Positions 6,520 through 13,050 of a stretch of 41,267 nt of DNA are shown in pieces. The notes beneath the pieces were generated by a model. That model worked only from the letters and a program-made list of their open reading frames with translations. It did no database searches and had not been told where the DNA came from. The number at the start of each line of letters is the position of its first letter. Positions within the stretch are counted from its first letter, which is position 1. The stretch lies in the NCBI GenBank assembly GCA_900553895.1, contig USFB01000013.1:1-41267 (forward strand). Reading direction: 5' to 3'. Origin of the DNA: an uncultured bacterium. Lineage in GTDB: Bacteria > Cyanobacteriota > Vampirovibrionia > Gastranaerophilales > Gastranaerophilaceae. The position numbers and the translations under genes are program-made.

Positions 6520-7110
6520 ATGACGCTAAAAGAACATTTTAACAAACTTCCAAATCGTTTAAGTGCAAATTTCTTTGCGATGTTTGGATTTACAAACTTC
6601 TTATTTCCATTATTTGGAATGATAGCAACATATTTTAGTCTTTATGTAATGGGGGATACTTCTGTATCACACAATGTTATAGAAGTATTATTGGCTGTTA
6701 TTTTTCTATTTATTCCCATAATTTGTGTCTTAGCTATAATCCCAATAGTTATTTTATTTATATTTTTAATTTTTCCAATTTTAAAGAATAAAGTACAAAT
6801 CTTAACTATTTTTTCTATTTTATTGATAATATACTTCATAAATCCTTTTTATAAATCTTTTTATTTTGACAATGGTGCTGGAATTTATTTTGCATTTGTA
6901 CCATTTTTCGGCTCACCAATAGTATTCCTAGCAATCCTAATATACTTTATTCTATTAATCATCGACTTAAACAAAGATGATTGCATAAAAAATCGACAAT
7001 TGGTTGAAAACAAATATTACAAAATTTTTGTCAACGTGTTTTATTATTATTTTGTAATAACACTACTTGTTGACTTTTTTCTGTGCCTATACTTCTTTTT
7101 CACAAGATAA
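6520..7110 (+). CDS. Small multi-pass membrane protein, paralog 2
   Basis: A 196-residue protein with about five transmembrane segments. It shares LPNRLSANFFAMFGFTNF at the N-terminus and NKYYKIFVNVFYYYF near the C-terminus with the protein at 4941-5492, so the two are clear paralogs. It is divergent from the lipase gene (64 bases between starts), is followed by a GGTGCAA/TTGCACC hairpin and a REP palindrome, and is predicted to be translated from a leaderless mRNA. The conserved ends and variable middle suggest a common membrane scaffold with changing specificity. The family is unknown. Confidence 0.7.
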   Translation: MTLKEHFNKLPNRLSANFFAMFGFTNFLFPLFGMIATYFSLYVMGDTSVSHNVIEVLLAVIFLFIPIICVLAIIPIVILFIFLIFPILKNKVQILTIFSILLIIYFINPFYKSFYFDNGAGIYFAFVPFFGSPIVFLAILIYFILLIIDLNKDDCIKNRQLVENKYYKIFVNVFYYYFVITLLVDFFLCLYFFFTR

Positions 7111-7142
7111 CCACATATTACTTTCACTAGAAATCTCAGTAG

Positions 7143-7228
7143 GGTGCAATTTTTTGCACCATTAACTACCTCTAGATTTGCTTTTGAATTATTGTCGTGC
7201 TCAATGAAAACGTTGAGCACGACCTACA
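7143..7228. repeat. REP-containing direct repeat, right copy
   Basis: GGTGCAATTTTTTGCACC (hairpin), then TTAACTACC, TTTGCTTTTGAATTATTGTCG and an intact REP palindrome with arms GTCGTGCTCAA (7194-7204)/TTGAGCACGAC (7213-7223) and a CCTACA tail. It is the same block order and orientation as 4819-4905. Confidence 0.7.
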
Positions 7229-7286
7229 CCAAACCAAACGCAAACGACTCCCCACCTTAAAAAACCTATTCACATATTAACCTTTT

Positions 7287-7317
7287 AAAACAATTTTCAA
7301 TTTTCCATTTTCCATTC
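7287..7317. repeat. TTTTCCATT-type repeat
   Basis: AATTTTCAATTTTCCATTTTCC follows the portal gene's 3' end. It is a single arm of the family seen at 2253-2400. Confidence 0.5.
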
Positions 7318-7325
7318 CTCAAACC

Positions 7326-9050
7326 CTACTGCGCGCCACCATCATTCATCGCGCCCAAAAATCTTTCCGGACTATCAACCCCTTTTTGCTCAAAATACCA
7401 AATAAATATTTCTTGCAAATTCAAAGGTATCAAGGACGAAAATTTCTCAATCGCTTGTATTACAATGTCTGCCTGTTCGGATTTTTGCGTTATCATAGAA
7501 GAATCCGCATACAAGTATTTATAATCGCCTTGACGAACAAAATCATCAATCTCAATCACTTCTTGCTTGTTTTCATGGTTTACAAAAACTGTTTCGATGC
7601 CGGATTTAAAATCTGCGCACAATTTTGCAACTTTTTCCACATTAGGAATAATCAAATCTTGATTAATTGTATCAACGAGCATTGCAAGACGTATCATCTG
7701 ACCTTGTGTTTTTGTGTTAATTTCGGTCGCTGTTTTTGTGCCACTTGTTTCAACAGAGCCAATCATATTAGGGAAAATTCCTGAAACTTCTGCCATTAAA
7801 TCGTTTAAAAATTCTATATCTTGCAAGAAGATATTTGAATTAAATGTCAATTGTTGAAAAGCGCCGCTAGGAGTCAAATTGTCACCATATTCAATAATTT
7901 TCCCCGGATAAAGATTAATTTCATCCTCATCAAAAAATCCTTCCGGCGCAAGAAGTGGCGGATTTTCGTTGAGCGTTTGTAAGTTGCAAGTCCTGTTCAT
8001 CAATTCTTCTTGCAAATGCGCCAATGATAAAACAGAGTACAACGGACTTATACCGCGCTTGGTTTCGGGGTCAGTGATAAACGCACCATAAGAAAATGGG
8101 TTAATAATGCTTTCATTTTTACCGAAAAATGCCAAATATTTACGTGCAACAACCACTGCATGCCAGTTATGCAATATAACTCCGTTAGGCAATTTTAAGT
8201 CACCCCAATGCTCTAAAATTTCTATTGTTGAACCGTTTACAACATCTTTTATTTTCGAATTTTGACTTGCGCTTGTCGGAAGCTCTAAAATTTCGGCTTT
8301 TTCTTCATCCGTAAAATTATAATATTTGTTATTAATAATTTCACTTGCGGTTTTATAAGACCTATAAATTTTTGGACAAGAATCCCAATTATCTTTTTGT
8401 GATGAATCAAAAACTAAATCGGCAGGATTTACTGCGTAAATAAAAGGATTGTCATAAATTTTACGTGAATCTACCCAATAATTTTTGCCATTCTTTATAG
8501 CTTCTAATATTTGCGGAAGCTTCGCGAAATCTTGTGAGAAAAGGTTTTTAAAGAAATCAATAGGACGTCGGTATTCTTCATATTTCTTTTTCCACGCTGT
8601 AAATGAAATCAACTCACCATAAAGTAAAGCGTTATCAATGATTTGGTCACAGGTCTTTTGGTAACCCATTTTTTCAAGAATGTCCACAAGCATTGCTTTT
8701 TGCTTATTTGACGCGTTGTTGGAGTCGTGATTTTCACCTGACACGTCGAACATAGAATTAACATTTGCATAAGTATTTCTCCAGATAAAAGCTTTTAGGG
8801 TTTGATAAAACATGAAAGTCCTACACATTTTAATTTTAGCTTTCCATTTTTGGTTTTTATCGGTTAGTGATTTAAAATCATTTTTGAAGAAAATCTCGTT
8901 GGCAAGATTTGATGCCATTTCTAAATTCTCTGAACGTTCGCTGTTTAGCGTCACGAATTTAGAAGAAATTTTGCTTACTAATTGCTCTTTCTCTTCTTGC
9001 GTAAGCTTTTTGATTTTTTCATCTTGATTAATGATGTATTCAAATGACAT
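7326..9050 (-). CDS. Phage portal protein
   Basis: This 574-residue protein has the size and style of podovirus/P22-type portals, which form the dodecameric ring for DNA entry and exit. An N-terminal helical part is followed by a tryptophan-rich central domain (FTAWKKKYEEYRRPIDFF, LEHWGDLKLPNGVILHNWHAV). Next come a GAFITDPETKRGISPLYSVL segment and a long C-terminal helical part (SGIFPNMIGSVETSGTKTATEIN, then QMIRLAMLVDTINQDLI), where the SG(T)KTATEI pattern is common in portals. A GAAAGGAAA site precedes the ATG. Upstream, where a large terminase is expected, there is a REP/RAYT insertion. Confidence 0.85.
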   Translation of the reverse strand: MSFEYIINQDEKIKKLTQEEKEQLVSKISSKFVTLNSERSENLEMASNLANEIFFKNDFKSLTDKNQKWKAKIKMCRTFMFYQTLKAFIWRNTYANVNSMFDVSGENHDSNNASNKQKAMLVDILEKMGYQKTCDQIIDNALLYGELISFTAWKKKYEEYRRPIDFFKNLFSQDFAKLPQILEAIKNGKNYWVDSRKIYDNPFIYAVNPADLVFDSSQKDNWDSCPKIYRSYKTASEIINNKYYNFTDEEKAEILELPTSASQNSKIKDVVNGSTIEILEHWGDLKLPNGVILHNWHAVVVARKYLAFFGKNESIINPFSYGAFITDPETKRGISPLYSVLSLAHLQEELMNRTCNLQTLNENPPLLAPEGFFDEDEINLYPGKIIEYGDNLTPSGAFQQLTFNSNIFLQDIEFLNDLMAEVSGIFPNMIGSVETSGTKTATEINTKTQGQMIRLAMLVDTINQDLIIPNVEKVAKLCADFKSGIETVFVNHENKQEVIEIDDFVRQGDYKYLYADSSMITQKSEQADIVIQAIEKFSSLIPLNLQEIFIWYFEQKGVDSPERFLGAMNDGGAQ

Positions 9051-9084
9051 ATTTTTCCTTTCTGGAGTATACTCCTAATAATTT

Positions 9085-9115
9085 GTCGTGTTGGATGAAA
9101 ATTGTCCAACACGAC
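9085..9115. repeat. REP palindrome 1 of the RAYT locus
   Basis: GTCGTGTTGGA (9085-9095) and TCCAACACGAC (9105-9115) are perfect 11-bp arms around GATGAAAATTG-like loop bases, followed by the CCTACA tail typical of this family. Compensatory changes (GGA/TCC) relative to the other copies support selection for pairing. Confidence 0.85.
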
Positions 9116-9138
9116 CTACACTTATTCAAACACCGTAG

Positions 9139-9169
9139 GTCGTGTTCAACTATTTTCATTGAACACGAC
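9139..9169. repeat. REP palindrome 2, inverted orientation
   Basis: GTCGTGTTCAA (9139-9149) and TTGAACACGAC (9159-9169) are perfect arms, here with the tail reversed (TAGG precedes the first arm). With 9085-9115 it makes a head-to-head BIME-like pair upstream of the RAYT gene. Confidence 0.85.
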
Positions 9170-9199
9170 AAAAACTTTTCAAAAACAAACATTTTATTA

Positions 9200-9205
9200 T
9201 ATAAT
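9200..9205 (+). promoter_or_regulatory. -10 box, leaderless start of RAYT
   Basis: TATAAT ends 6 bases before the ATG at 9212, the same geometry as the antisense membrane genes. No ribosome binding site is visible, which favours 9212 over an upstream in-frame ATG at 9044. Confidence 0.6.
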
Positions 9206-9211
9206 CTAACA

Positions 9212-9751
9212 ATGCAATATAAGAGATTATTCATTGAAAATTCATACGTTTTCATTACAATCGTAACCGCAAAACGACGCAAAATATTGCTTGAAAACAT
9301 TCAAATCTTGCGTGAAGCATTCAAACGCACTATTCAAAGTTTTAATTATGAAATTTATGCAATATGTATTTTACCTGAACATATTCACATGATAATAAAA
9401 CCTTATGATATAAATGATTATCCTAAAATTATTCAACAAATAAAACGTTATTTTTCTCAAAAAATAGATAAACAAAATATTGATAATTATTCATTAACAC
9501 CAGGTAATGTAAGGCGCAAAGAATGTGATATTTGGCAACATAGATATTGGGAACATACAATAAGAGATCTTAATGATTTGTATAAACATCTCGATTATAT
9601 TCATTATAACCCGATTAAACATGGTTATACGAATAAAGCTAAGGACTGGGAGTTTTCAAGTTTTAATAAATTTGTTAAACAACATTTTTATGAATTAGAT
9701 TGGTGTAATTTTGATAATATCAATAAAATTAATGAATTGAATTATGAATAG
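9212..9751 (+). CDS. REP-associated tyrosine transposase (RAYT, Y1 family)
   Basis: This 179-residue protein belongs to the Y1_Tnp family (IS200/IS605-like HUH single-strand transposases, RAYT branch). The metal-binding motif is HIH in PEHIHMIIKP. The catalytic tyrosine region is YIHYNPIKHGY, whose HYNP-x-KHG signature marks RAYTs. A central WQHRYWEHTIRD block is also typical. RAYTs cut and move REP palindromes. REP elements flank this gene on both sides (9085-9169 and 9757-9787), forming a complete REPtron. The reading frame extends upstream through REP DNA to 9044, but the -10 box at 9200 sets the start at 9212. It appears intact. Confidence 0.85.
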   Translation: MQYKRLFIENSYVFITIVTAKRRKILLENIQILREAFKRTIQSFNYEIYAICILPEHIHMIIKPYDINDYPKIIQQIKRYFSQKIDKQNIDNYSLTPGNVRRKECDIWQHRYWEHTIRDLNDLYKHLDYIHYNPIKHGYTNKAKDWEFSSFNKFVKQHFYELDWCNFDNINKINELNYE

Positions 9752-9756
9752 TTATT

Positions 9757-9787
9757 GTCGTGTTCAATGAAAAATGTTGAACACGAC
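9757..9787. repeat. REP palindrome 3 of the RAYT locus
   Basis: GTCGTGTTCAA (9757-9767) and TTGAACACGAC (9777-9787) pair perfectly and are followed by CCTACAAG. It begins 6 bases after the RAYT stop codon and marks the right end of the insertion, abutting the broken phage gene. Confidence 0.85.
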
Positions 9788-9792
9788 CTACA

Positions 9793-9852
9793 AGCTGGAT
9801 ATATTCTTCTTGATAAAAATTTACAATCTTCATGAATATTATAGTTAACCAT
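9793..9852 (-). pseudogene. 5' stub of a disrupted phage gene, probably terminase large subunit
   Basis: A GAAAGGAAT ribosome binding site, matching those of the phage genes, precedes an ATG at 9852. The frame encodes about 20 residues (MVNYNIHEDCKFLSRRIYPA) and then runs into the REP palindrome, whose DNA supplies the next codons. The rest of the gene is missing: the portal gene's start region follows the REPtron directly. By gene order (terminase small-like, then this, then portal) the lost gene is most likely the ATPase that packages DNA. A short RRIYPA-type N-terminus is compatible with terminases but is too little to prove it. Confidence 0.55.
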
Positions 9853-9875
9853 CGTAAATTCCTTTCTTTTTGCTA

Positions 9876-9881
9876 TATTAT
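9876..9881 (+). promoter_or_regulatory. -10 box, leaderless start
   Basis: TATTAT ends 6 bases before the ATG at 9888. It is part of TGCTATATTAT, which resembles the TGCTATAAT boxes of the two longer paralogs. No ribosome binding site is present. Confidence 0.55.
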
Positions 9882-9887
9882 TAAAAT

Positions 9888-10226
9888 ATGAATTTTTCTC
9901 AAAAATTAAAACAACTAAATCAAAGATACAGTTATAATCTATTTTCATTAATCGGTGTTTTTATACTATTTTTTAGGCTTTTTTGTTTTTTCACAAACAA
10001 CTACACTTATAATTTTGCAATTGTAGATTACTTATTGCTTCCTGCTTGTTTTTTGTTGAATTTTATAATTCTTATTTGGGAACAAGTTTTTCAATTAAAA
10101 ATTCAAAAAGAAAAATTTTTAGAAAATAAAATCTTAAATTTTATAAAGATATTAGGAACTCTTATTGCACTAATCTATATAGTGCTAATAACAGGTGTAA
10201 TTTTATATGGAGCTTTATTATACTGA
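9888..10226 (+). CDS. Small membrane protein, shorter relative of paralogs 1 and 2
   Basis: A 112-residue protein with three hydrophobic segments. Its N-terminus (LNQRYSYNLFSLIGVFILFF) aligns with the PNRxSANFxAxxGFxNF motif of the proteins at 4941 and 6520. A later LENKILNFIKILGTL segment echoes their C-terminal NKxYKxFV block. It again lies opposite to the phage genes and has its own -10 box. The middle of the longer paralogs is absent, so it is either a separate short member or a deletion product. It ends 7 bases before the 3' end of the GNAT-like gene. Function unknown. Confidence 0.65.
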   Translation: MNFSQKLKQLNQRYSYNLFSLIGVFILFFRLFCFFTNNYTYNFAIVDYLLLPACFLLNFIILIWEQVFQLKIQKEKFLENKILNFIKILGTLIALIYIVLITGVILYGALLY

Positions 10227-10233
10227 AAAAGTT

Positions 10234-10617
10234 TCATCCCCTATACACAAACTCTTTCCCGCCAACCCACTCAAACCCACACCTTCTCAAACACAACTCT
10301 GACATACGATTTTGTGCAACAGCATGAATATCACCTTTGAACCACTTTAAAGACATTTTCAAACATTCAATATTCAAAAGGTGCATTTTTCGCTTCGCAA
10401 AACCATTCAGGTATAATTTGTTATTCTCATCCACAAAATAATAAATCGCCCCAATCAATTTTTTATCGTTTAAAAACAGATAAAAGAACGTATTATTGAC
10501 TATGAATTCAAACGAGTTTGTGTCACAAATCCATCCTTGCACTTTTTCATATAAACTTTTGCACTCATCTTTATATTCCCAAAACTCATCATCTTTCGGT
10601 ATCAAAACTCTAATCAT
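10234..10617 (-). CDS. GNAT-like phage protein
   Basis: A 127-residue protein. The start MIRVLIPKDDEFWEY (10617) has a GAGG site; an in-frame upstream start lacks one. The body shows a GNAT-like strand order: LNDKKLIGAIYYFVDENNKLYLNGFA for beta 3-4, then AVAQNRMSELCLRRCGFEWVG, the xxNxxxxxLxxRxGFxxVG pattern that ends many acetyltransferases. The canonical acetyl-CoA loop (R/Q-x-x-G-x-G/A) is not evident, so it may be a degenerate or structural member. Similar small proteins occur near terminase genes of short-tailed phages. The target is unknown. Confidence 0.55.
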   Translation of the reverse strand: MIRVLIPKDDEFWEYKDECKSLYEKVQGWICDTNSFEFIVNNTFFYLFLNDKKLIGAIYYFVDENNKLYLNGFAKRKMHLLNIECLKMSLKWFKGDIHAVAQNRMSELCLRRCGFEWVGGKEFVYRG

Positions 10618-10689
10618 TATTATAACCTCACAAGTTAGGGAGGTCACAGCTGTTGGCGAGTGTAAGCGAGCCTTACAGATGCGGGTGGG

Positions 10690-10832
10690 TAGTTTCGAGT
10701 TGACAGTTAAAAGTGGAAAGTTGTATAAAATTTTGCCTTAAAATAATATTAGTTCAATATAGAAGTAAGTTTATTTTTAATAATATCTAAAATTAATTTT
10801 CAACTTTCTATTTTCAACTTTCAACTCATTCC
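10690..10832. repeat. MITE-like inverted repeat
   Basis: AGTTGACAGTTAAAAGTGGA near 10698 faces CAACTTTCTATTTTCAACTT (to about 10826). It is a diverged member of the TTTTCCATT inverted-repeat family. With flanking DNA it fills the 242-base gap between the GNAT-like and terminase-small-like genes; no gene was seen there. Confidence 0.45.
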
Positions 10833-10859
10833 TCCGCCAAAACCTCTACACTACATTTA

Positions 10860-11159
10860 TCAAATCTTCCCCTCACACAACCCCTCCACTACATTAATCT
10901 TCGGTTCTTCATTTACGACAACATCATCATCCAAACCTAACGCCAAACGCTGTCCTTTTTGAACCTTGCCGATTGCCGATATCAAAAAATCAATCATGAC
11001 AAGCGAATTTTTTGGCGCGTCTATAAATTCAAATTCTGCATATTTAATTTCTCTAGCGTATTCGTCAAGCATAAATTCTAAAACACTAAGAGTTTTGTCA
11101 TAAAACTCTATATGTTTCTGATTAACTTTCTGCTTAATATCTTCAACCTTTTTTGACAT
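10860..11159 (-). CDS. Possible terminase small subunit
   Basis: A 99-residue, mostly helical, acidic protein. The start at 11159 (MSKKVEDIKQKVNQKHIEFY) has a GAAAGG site; the in-frame extension to 11216 runs into repeat DNA and is rejected. The C-terminal half, NSLVMIDFLISAIGKVQKGQ followed by RLALGLDDD, resembles the end of small terminase subunits that bind phage DNA and recruit the large subunit. Its position at the head of the structural cluster agrees. There is no clear helix-turn-helix, so the call is moderate. If correct, this cluster keeps the DNA-recognition part of the packaging motor but has lost the ATPase. Confidence 0.45.
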   Translation of the reverse strand: MSKKVEDIKQKVNQKHIEFYDKTLSVLEFMLDEYAREIKYAEFEFIDAPKNSLVMIDFLISAIGKVQKGQRLALGLDDDVVVNEEPKINVVEGLCEGKI

Positions 11160-11175
11160 AATATACCTTTCTATC

Positions 11176-11258
11176 CCTCTTTTGGGAAGAGGGTAAAATT
11201 TCAAGTTGAGAGCCAACCTTTTTTAATGACTTGAAACTTAGAAATTTGGGTGAGGGCT
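11176..11258. repeat. Palindromic repeat (GGGTGAGGG family)
   Basis: GGGAAGAGGGTAAAATTTCAAGTT faces AACTTAGAAATTTGGGTGAGGG, the same architecture as 124-192 with a longer centre. Confidence 0.65.
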
Positions 11259-11317
11259 CAAGCCGTAAACAATATTTTCACCTCTTATTCACTTATTCCT
11301 CTATTACCTTATTCCCT

Positions 11318-11402
11318 TAAAAAAAATACTGAGGGCAAGGGCAACGTATATGTACACAAGGAGTGTGTCACGAGAGAGAAAGGTGAAACAATAGCCCTCA
11401 GT
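11318..11402 (-). ncRNA. Candidate structured RNA or long-loop terminator
   Basis: On the minus strand ACTGAGGGC (11402-11394) pairs with GCCCTCAGT (11336-11328), enclosing ~57 bases, and eight T residues follow. The enclosed part contains an ACACA/TGTGT hairpin. It could be the terminator of the Zn-ribbon gene upstream or the body of a small RNA. This lies in a 310-base gap without a gene. Confidence 0.4.
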
Positions 11403-11416
11403 AAGATAAAAATATT

Positions 11417-11457
11417 CTCCCCTCGCCCCTTGTGGGAGAGGGGTTGGGGGTGAGGGG
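11417..11457. repeat. GC-rich palindromic repeat
   Basis: CTCCCCTCGCCCCTTGTGGG followed by AGAGGGGTTGGGGGTGAGGGG. It is a compact member of the family at 124-192, lacking the AAGTT/AACTT core. It sits just past the Zn-ribbon gene's stop. Confidence 0.6.
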
Positions 11458-11469
11458 GCGTTAAGTAAT

Positions 11470-11841
11470 TTAAACTTCCTTAACTAACTCCCTATTCCCA
11501 TAAAAATCGCAAGCATACTGCTTGATAACTTCTTTTTTACCGGATTTAACACATTTATTTAATCCAAACTTCCAACCAAACGGCTTAGATTTAAATTTTG
11601 CATAATTAAACTCACGCATAGAATAAACTATTTCATTTTTATGCTTTATAACTAAATCGTTAGCTTCAATTCCTGCAACTTTTGTAACATTACAAATTCC
11701 GTCAAATCGCCATTCCGAAAGTTCACTTACCGGCTTTCCGCAAATCGGACAAAATCCTATTGATAATTTTCTTGATGTAAATAACTCATTGTCCTTTAGA
11801 TAATAAACGTCATCAGGACGAAATTGACAGCAATGTCGCAC
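11470..11841 (-). CDS. Zinc-ribbon protein of phage type, unknown role
   Basis: A 123-residue protein starting with GTG, 6 bases after a GGAGG site. CC at residues 4-5 and FCPICGKP near residue 30 form a rubredoxin-knuckle pair, so it probably binds zinc. Small proteins with an RHCCQF-like start and FCPxCG are common among uncharacterised phage genes. The C-terminal part is basic (GLNKCVKSGKKEVIKQYAC) with two more cysteines. It is the first minus-strand gene of the cluster, followed by repeats and a candidate RNA hairpin. Function unknown; nucleic-acid binding is a reasonable guess. Confidence 0.6.
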   Translation of the reverse strand: MRHCCQFRPDDVYYLKDNELFTSRKLSIGFCPICGKPVSELSEWRFDGICNVTKVAGIEANDLVIKHKNEIVYSMREFNYAKFKSKPFGWKFGLNKCVKSGKKEVIKQYACDFYGNRELVKEV

Positions 11842-12058
11842 AATAATCCTCCGCTATTCTACTATTAATGGGCATAACTTGCCCTGTACCTTTGTGAAGA
11901 TTTGTCCTACGCAGCGTTTCAGCTTTGTTTTAAAATCAAGTACAAGAATATACTACACTATTTTCAAAATTGACATAAGGATTGTAAAGACTTTTTTACA
12001 TCTAAACCCAGAATTCAATGTTTGTGATATTTTGGTATAGAATAAGGAGGCTGAAAGC

Positions 12059-13024
12059 ATGAAGGCTATTGTATTTGATAACAACTTAAAATTAGATAAA
12101 AATTATCCGAAACCAATCCCTAAAAAAGGCGAAGCCCTAATAAAAGTAACTCTTGCGGGGATTTGTAATACTGATTACGAAATTACGAAAGGCTATATGG
12201 GCTACGTTGGTATTTTAGGACACGAATTCGTTGGAGTTGTTGAAGAAGTTAACGACGAAGACCAATCTTTGGTTGGAAAACGCGTTGTTGCAGAAATCAG
12301 TTACGGATGCAATGACCCTGAATGTGAATGGTGTGCTAAGAAAAATTATCGCCACTGTCCAAACCGCCATACTTTGGGGATTTGGCATAAAGACGGCTGT
12401 TTTGCAGAATATATGACAATGCCGATAAATGTATTGTTCGAAGTTCCTGATAATGTATCTGATGAACAAGCGGTTTTTGTTGAACCACTTGCGGCAGCAT
12501 GTGAAATTACCGAACAACTCCATATTGATCCAATGCAAAAAATTGTTGTGCTTGGTGACGGCAAGCTAGGCTTAACAACCGCACTTACTTTGAATGCACA
12601 AAATTTTGATGTATTACTTGTTGGTAAACACCAAAACAAATTGGATATTGCTTCTGCGCAAGGCGTTCAAACAAAGCTTTTAAGCGAATTTAAAATAGAA
12701 AAGAAATACGATGTTGTAGTGGAAGCAACAGGCTCTGCGTCAGGTTTTGAAACATCAATGGCATTAACAAAGCCAAGAGGCGTACTTGTTTTAAAAAGCA
12801 CGGTTGCATCAGGGAAAGAGCTTAACCTTGCGCCTATTGTAATAGACGAAATCACTGTTTTAGGCTCACGTTGCGGACAATTTCCTCCTGCTTTAAGGCT
12901 TTTAAAAAATAATAAAATCGACTTTTCGTCATTCATAAGCGGTGTTTATTCAATTGACGATGCTTTGGATGCTTTTGAAGCAAACAAATCAAAAGACAAT
13001 CTAAAAATCTTAATAAAAATGTAA
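12059..13024 (+). CDS. Zinc-dependent alcohol dehydrogenase (MDR superfamily)
   Basis: This 321-residue enzyme oxidises an alcohol or polyol with NAD(P). Catalytic zinc ligands are C36 and H55-E56 (GHEFVGVV). The structural-zinc lobe has four cysteines in CNDPECEWCAKKNYRHC, with an X4 instead of X2 first spacing. The Rossmann fingerprint is VVLGDGKLGLTTA. It is shorter than typical ~340-350-residue members. A clear AAGGAGG site precedes the ATG. The gene is alone, convergent with the radical SAM gene. Substrate cannot be told from sequence; sorbitol/threonine dehydrogenase-like roles are possible. Confidence 0.85.
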   Translation: MKAIVFDNNLKLDKNYPKPIPKKGEALIKVTLAGICNTDYEITKGYMGYVGILGHEFVGVVEEVNDEDQSLVGKRVVAEISYGCNDPECEWCAKKNYRHCPNRHTLGIWHKDGCFAEYMTMPINVLFEVPDNVSDEQAVFVEPLAAACEITEQLHIDPMQKIVVLGDGKLGLTTALTLNAQNFDVLLVGKHQNKLDIASAQGVQTKLLSEFKIEKKYDVVVEATGSASGFETSMALTKPRGVLVLKSTVASGKELNLAPIVIDEITVLGSRCGQFPPALRLLKNNKIDFSSFISGVYSIDDALDAFEANKSKDNLKILIKM

Positions 13025-13050
13025 TCAAGCTTTTTAACAAATCAAATGTT

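Noticed and set aside
9757..9787. REP palindromes as ordinary transcription terminators
   Set aside because: They lack T-runs, occur in both orientations around the RAYT and share a fixed CCTACA tail, which fits REP elements better.
9742..9948. 68-codon minus-strand ORF covering the stub and REP
   Set aside because: Only the ATG at 9852 has a ribosome binding site; the rest is upstream leader and REP DNA. It was reported as a broken gene instead.
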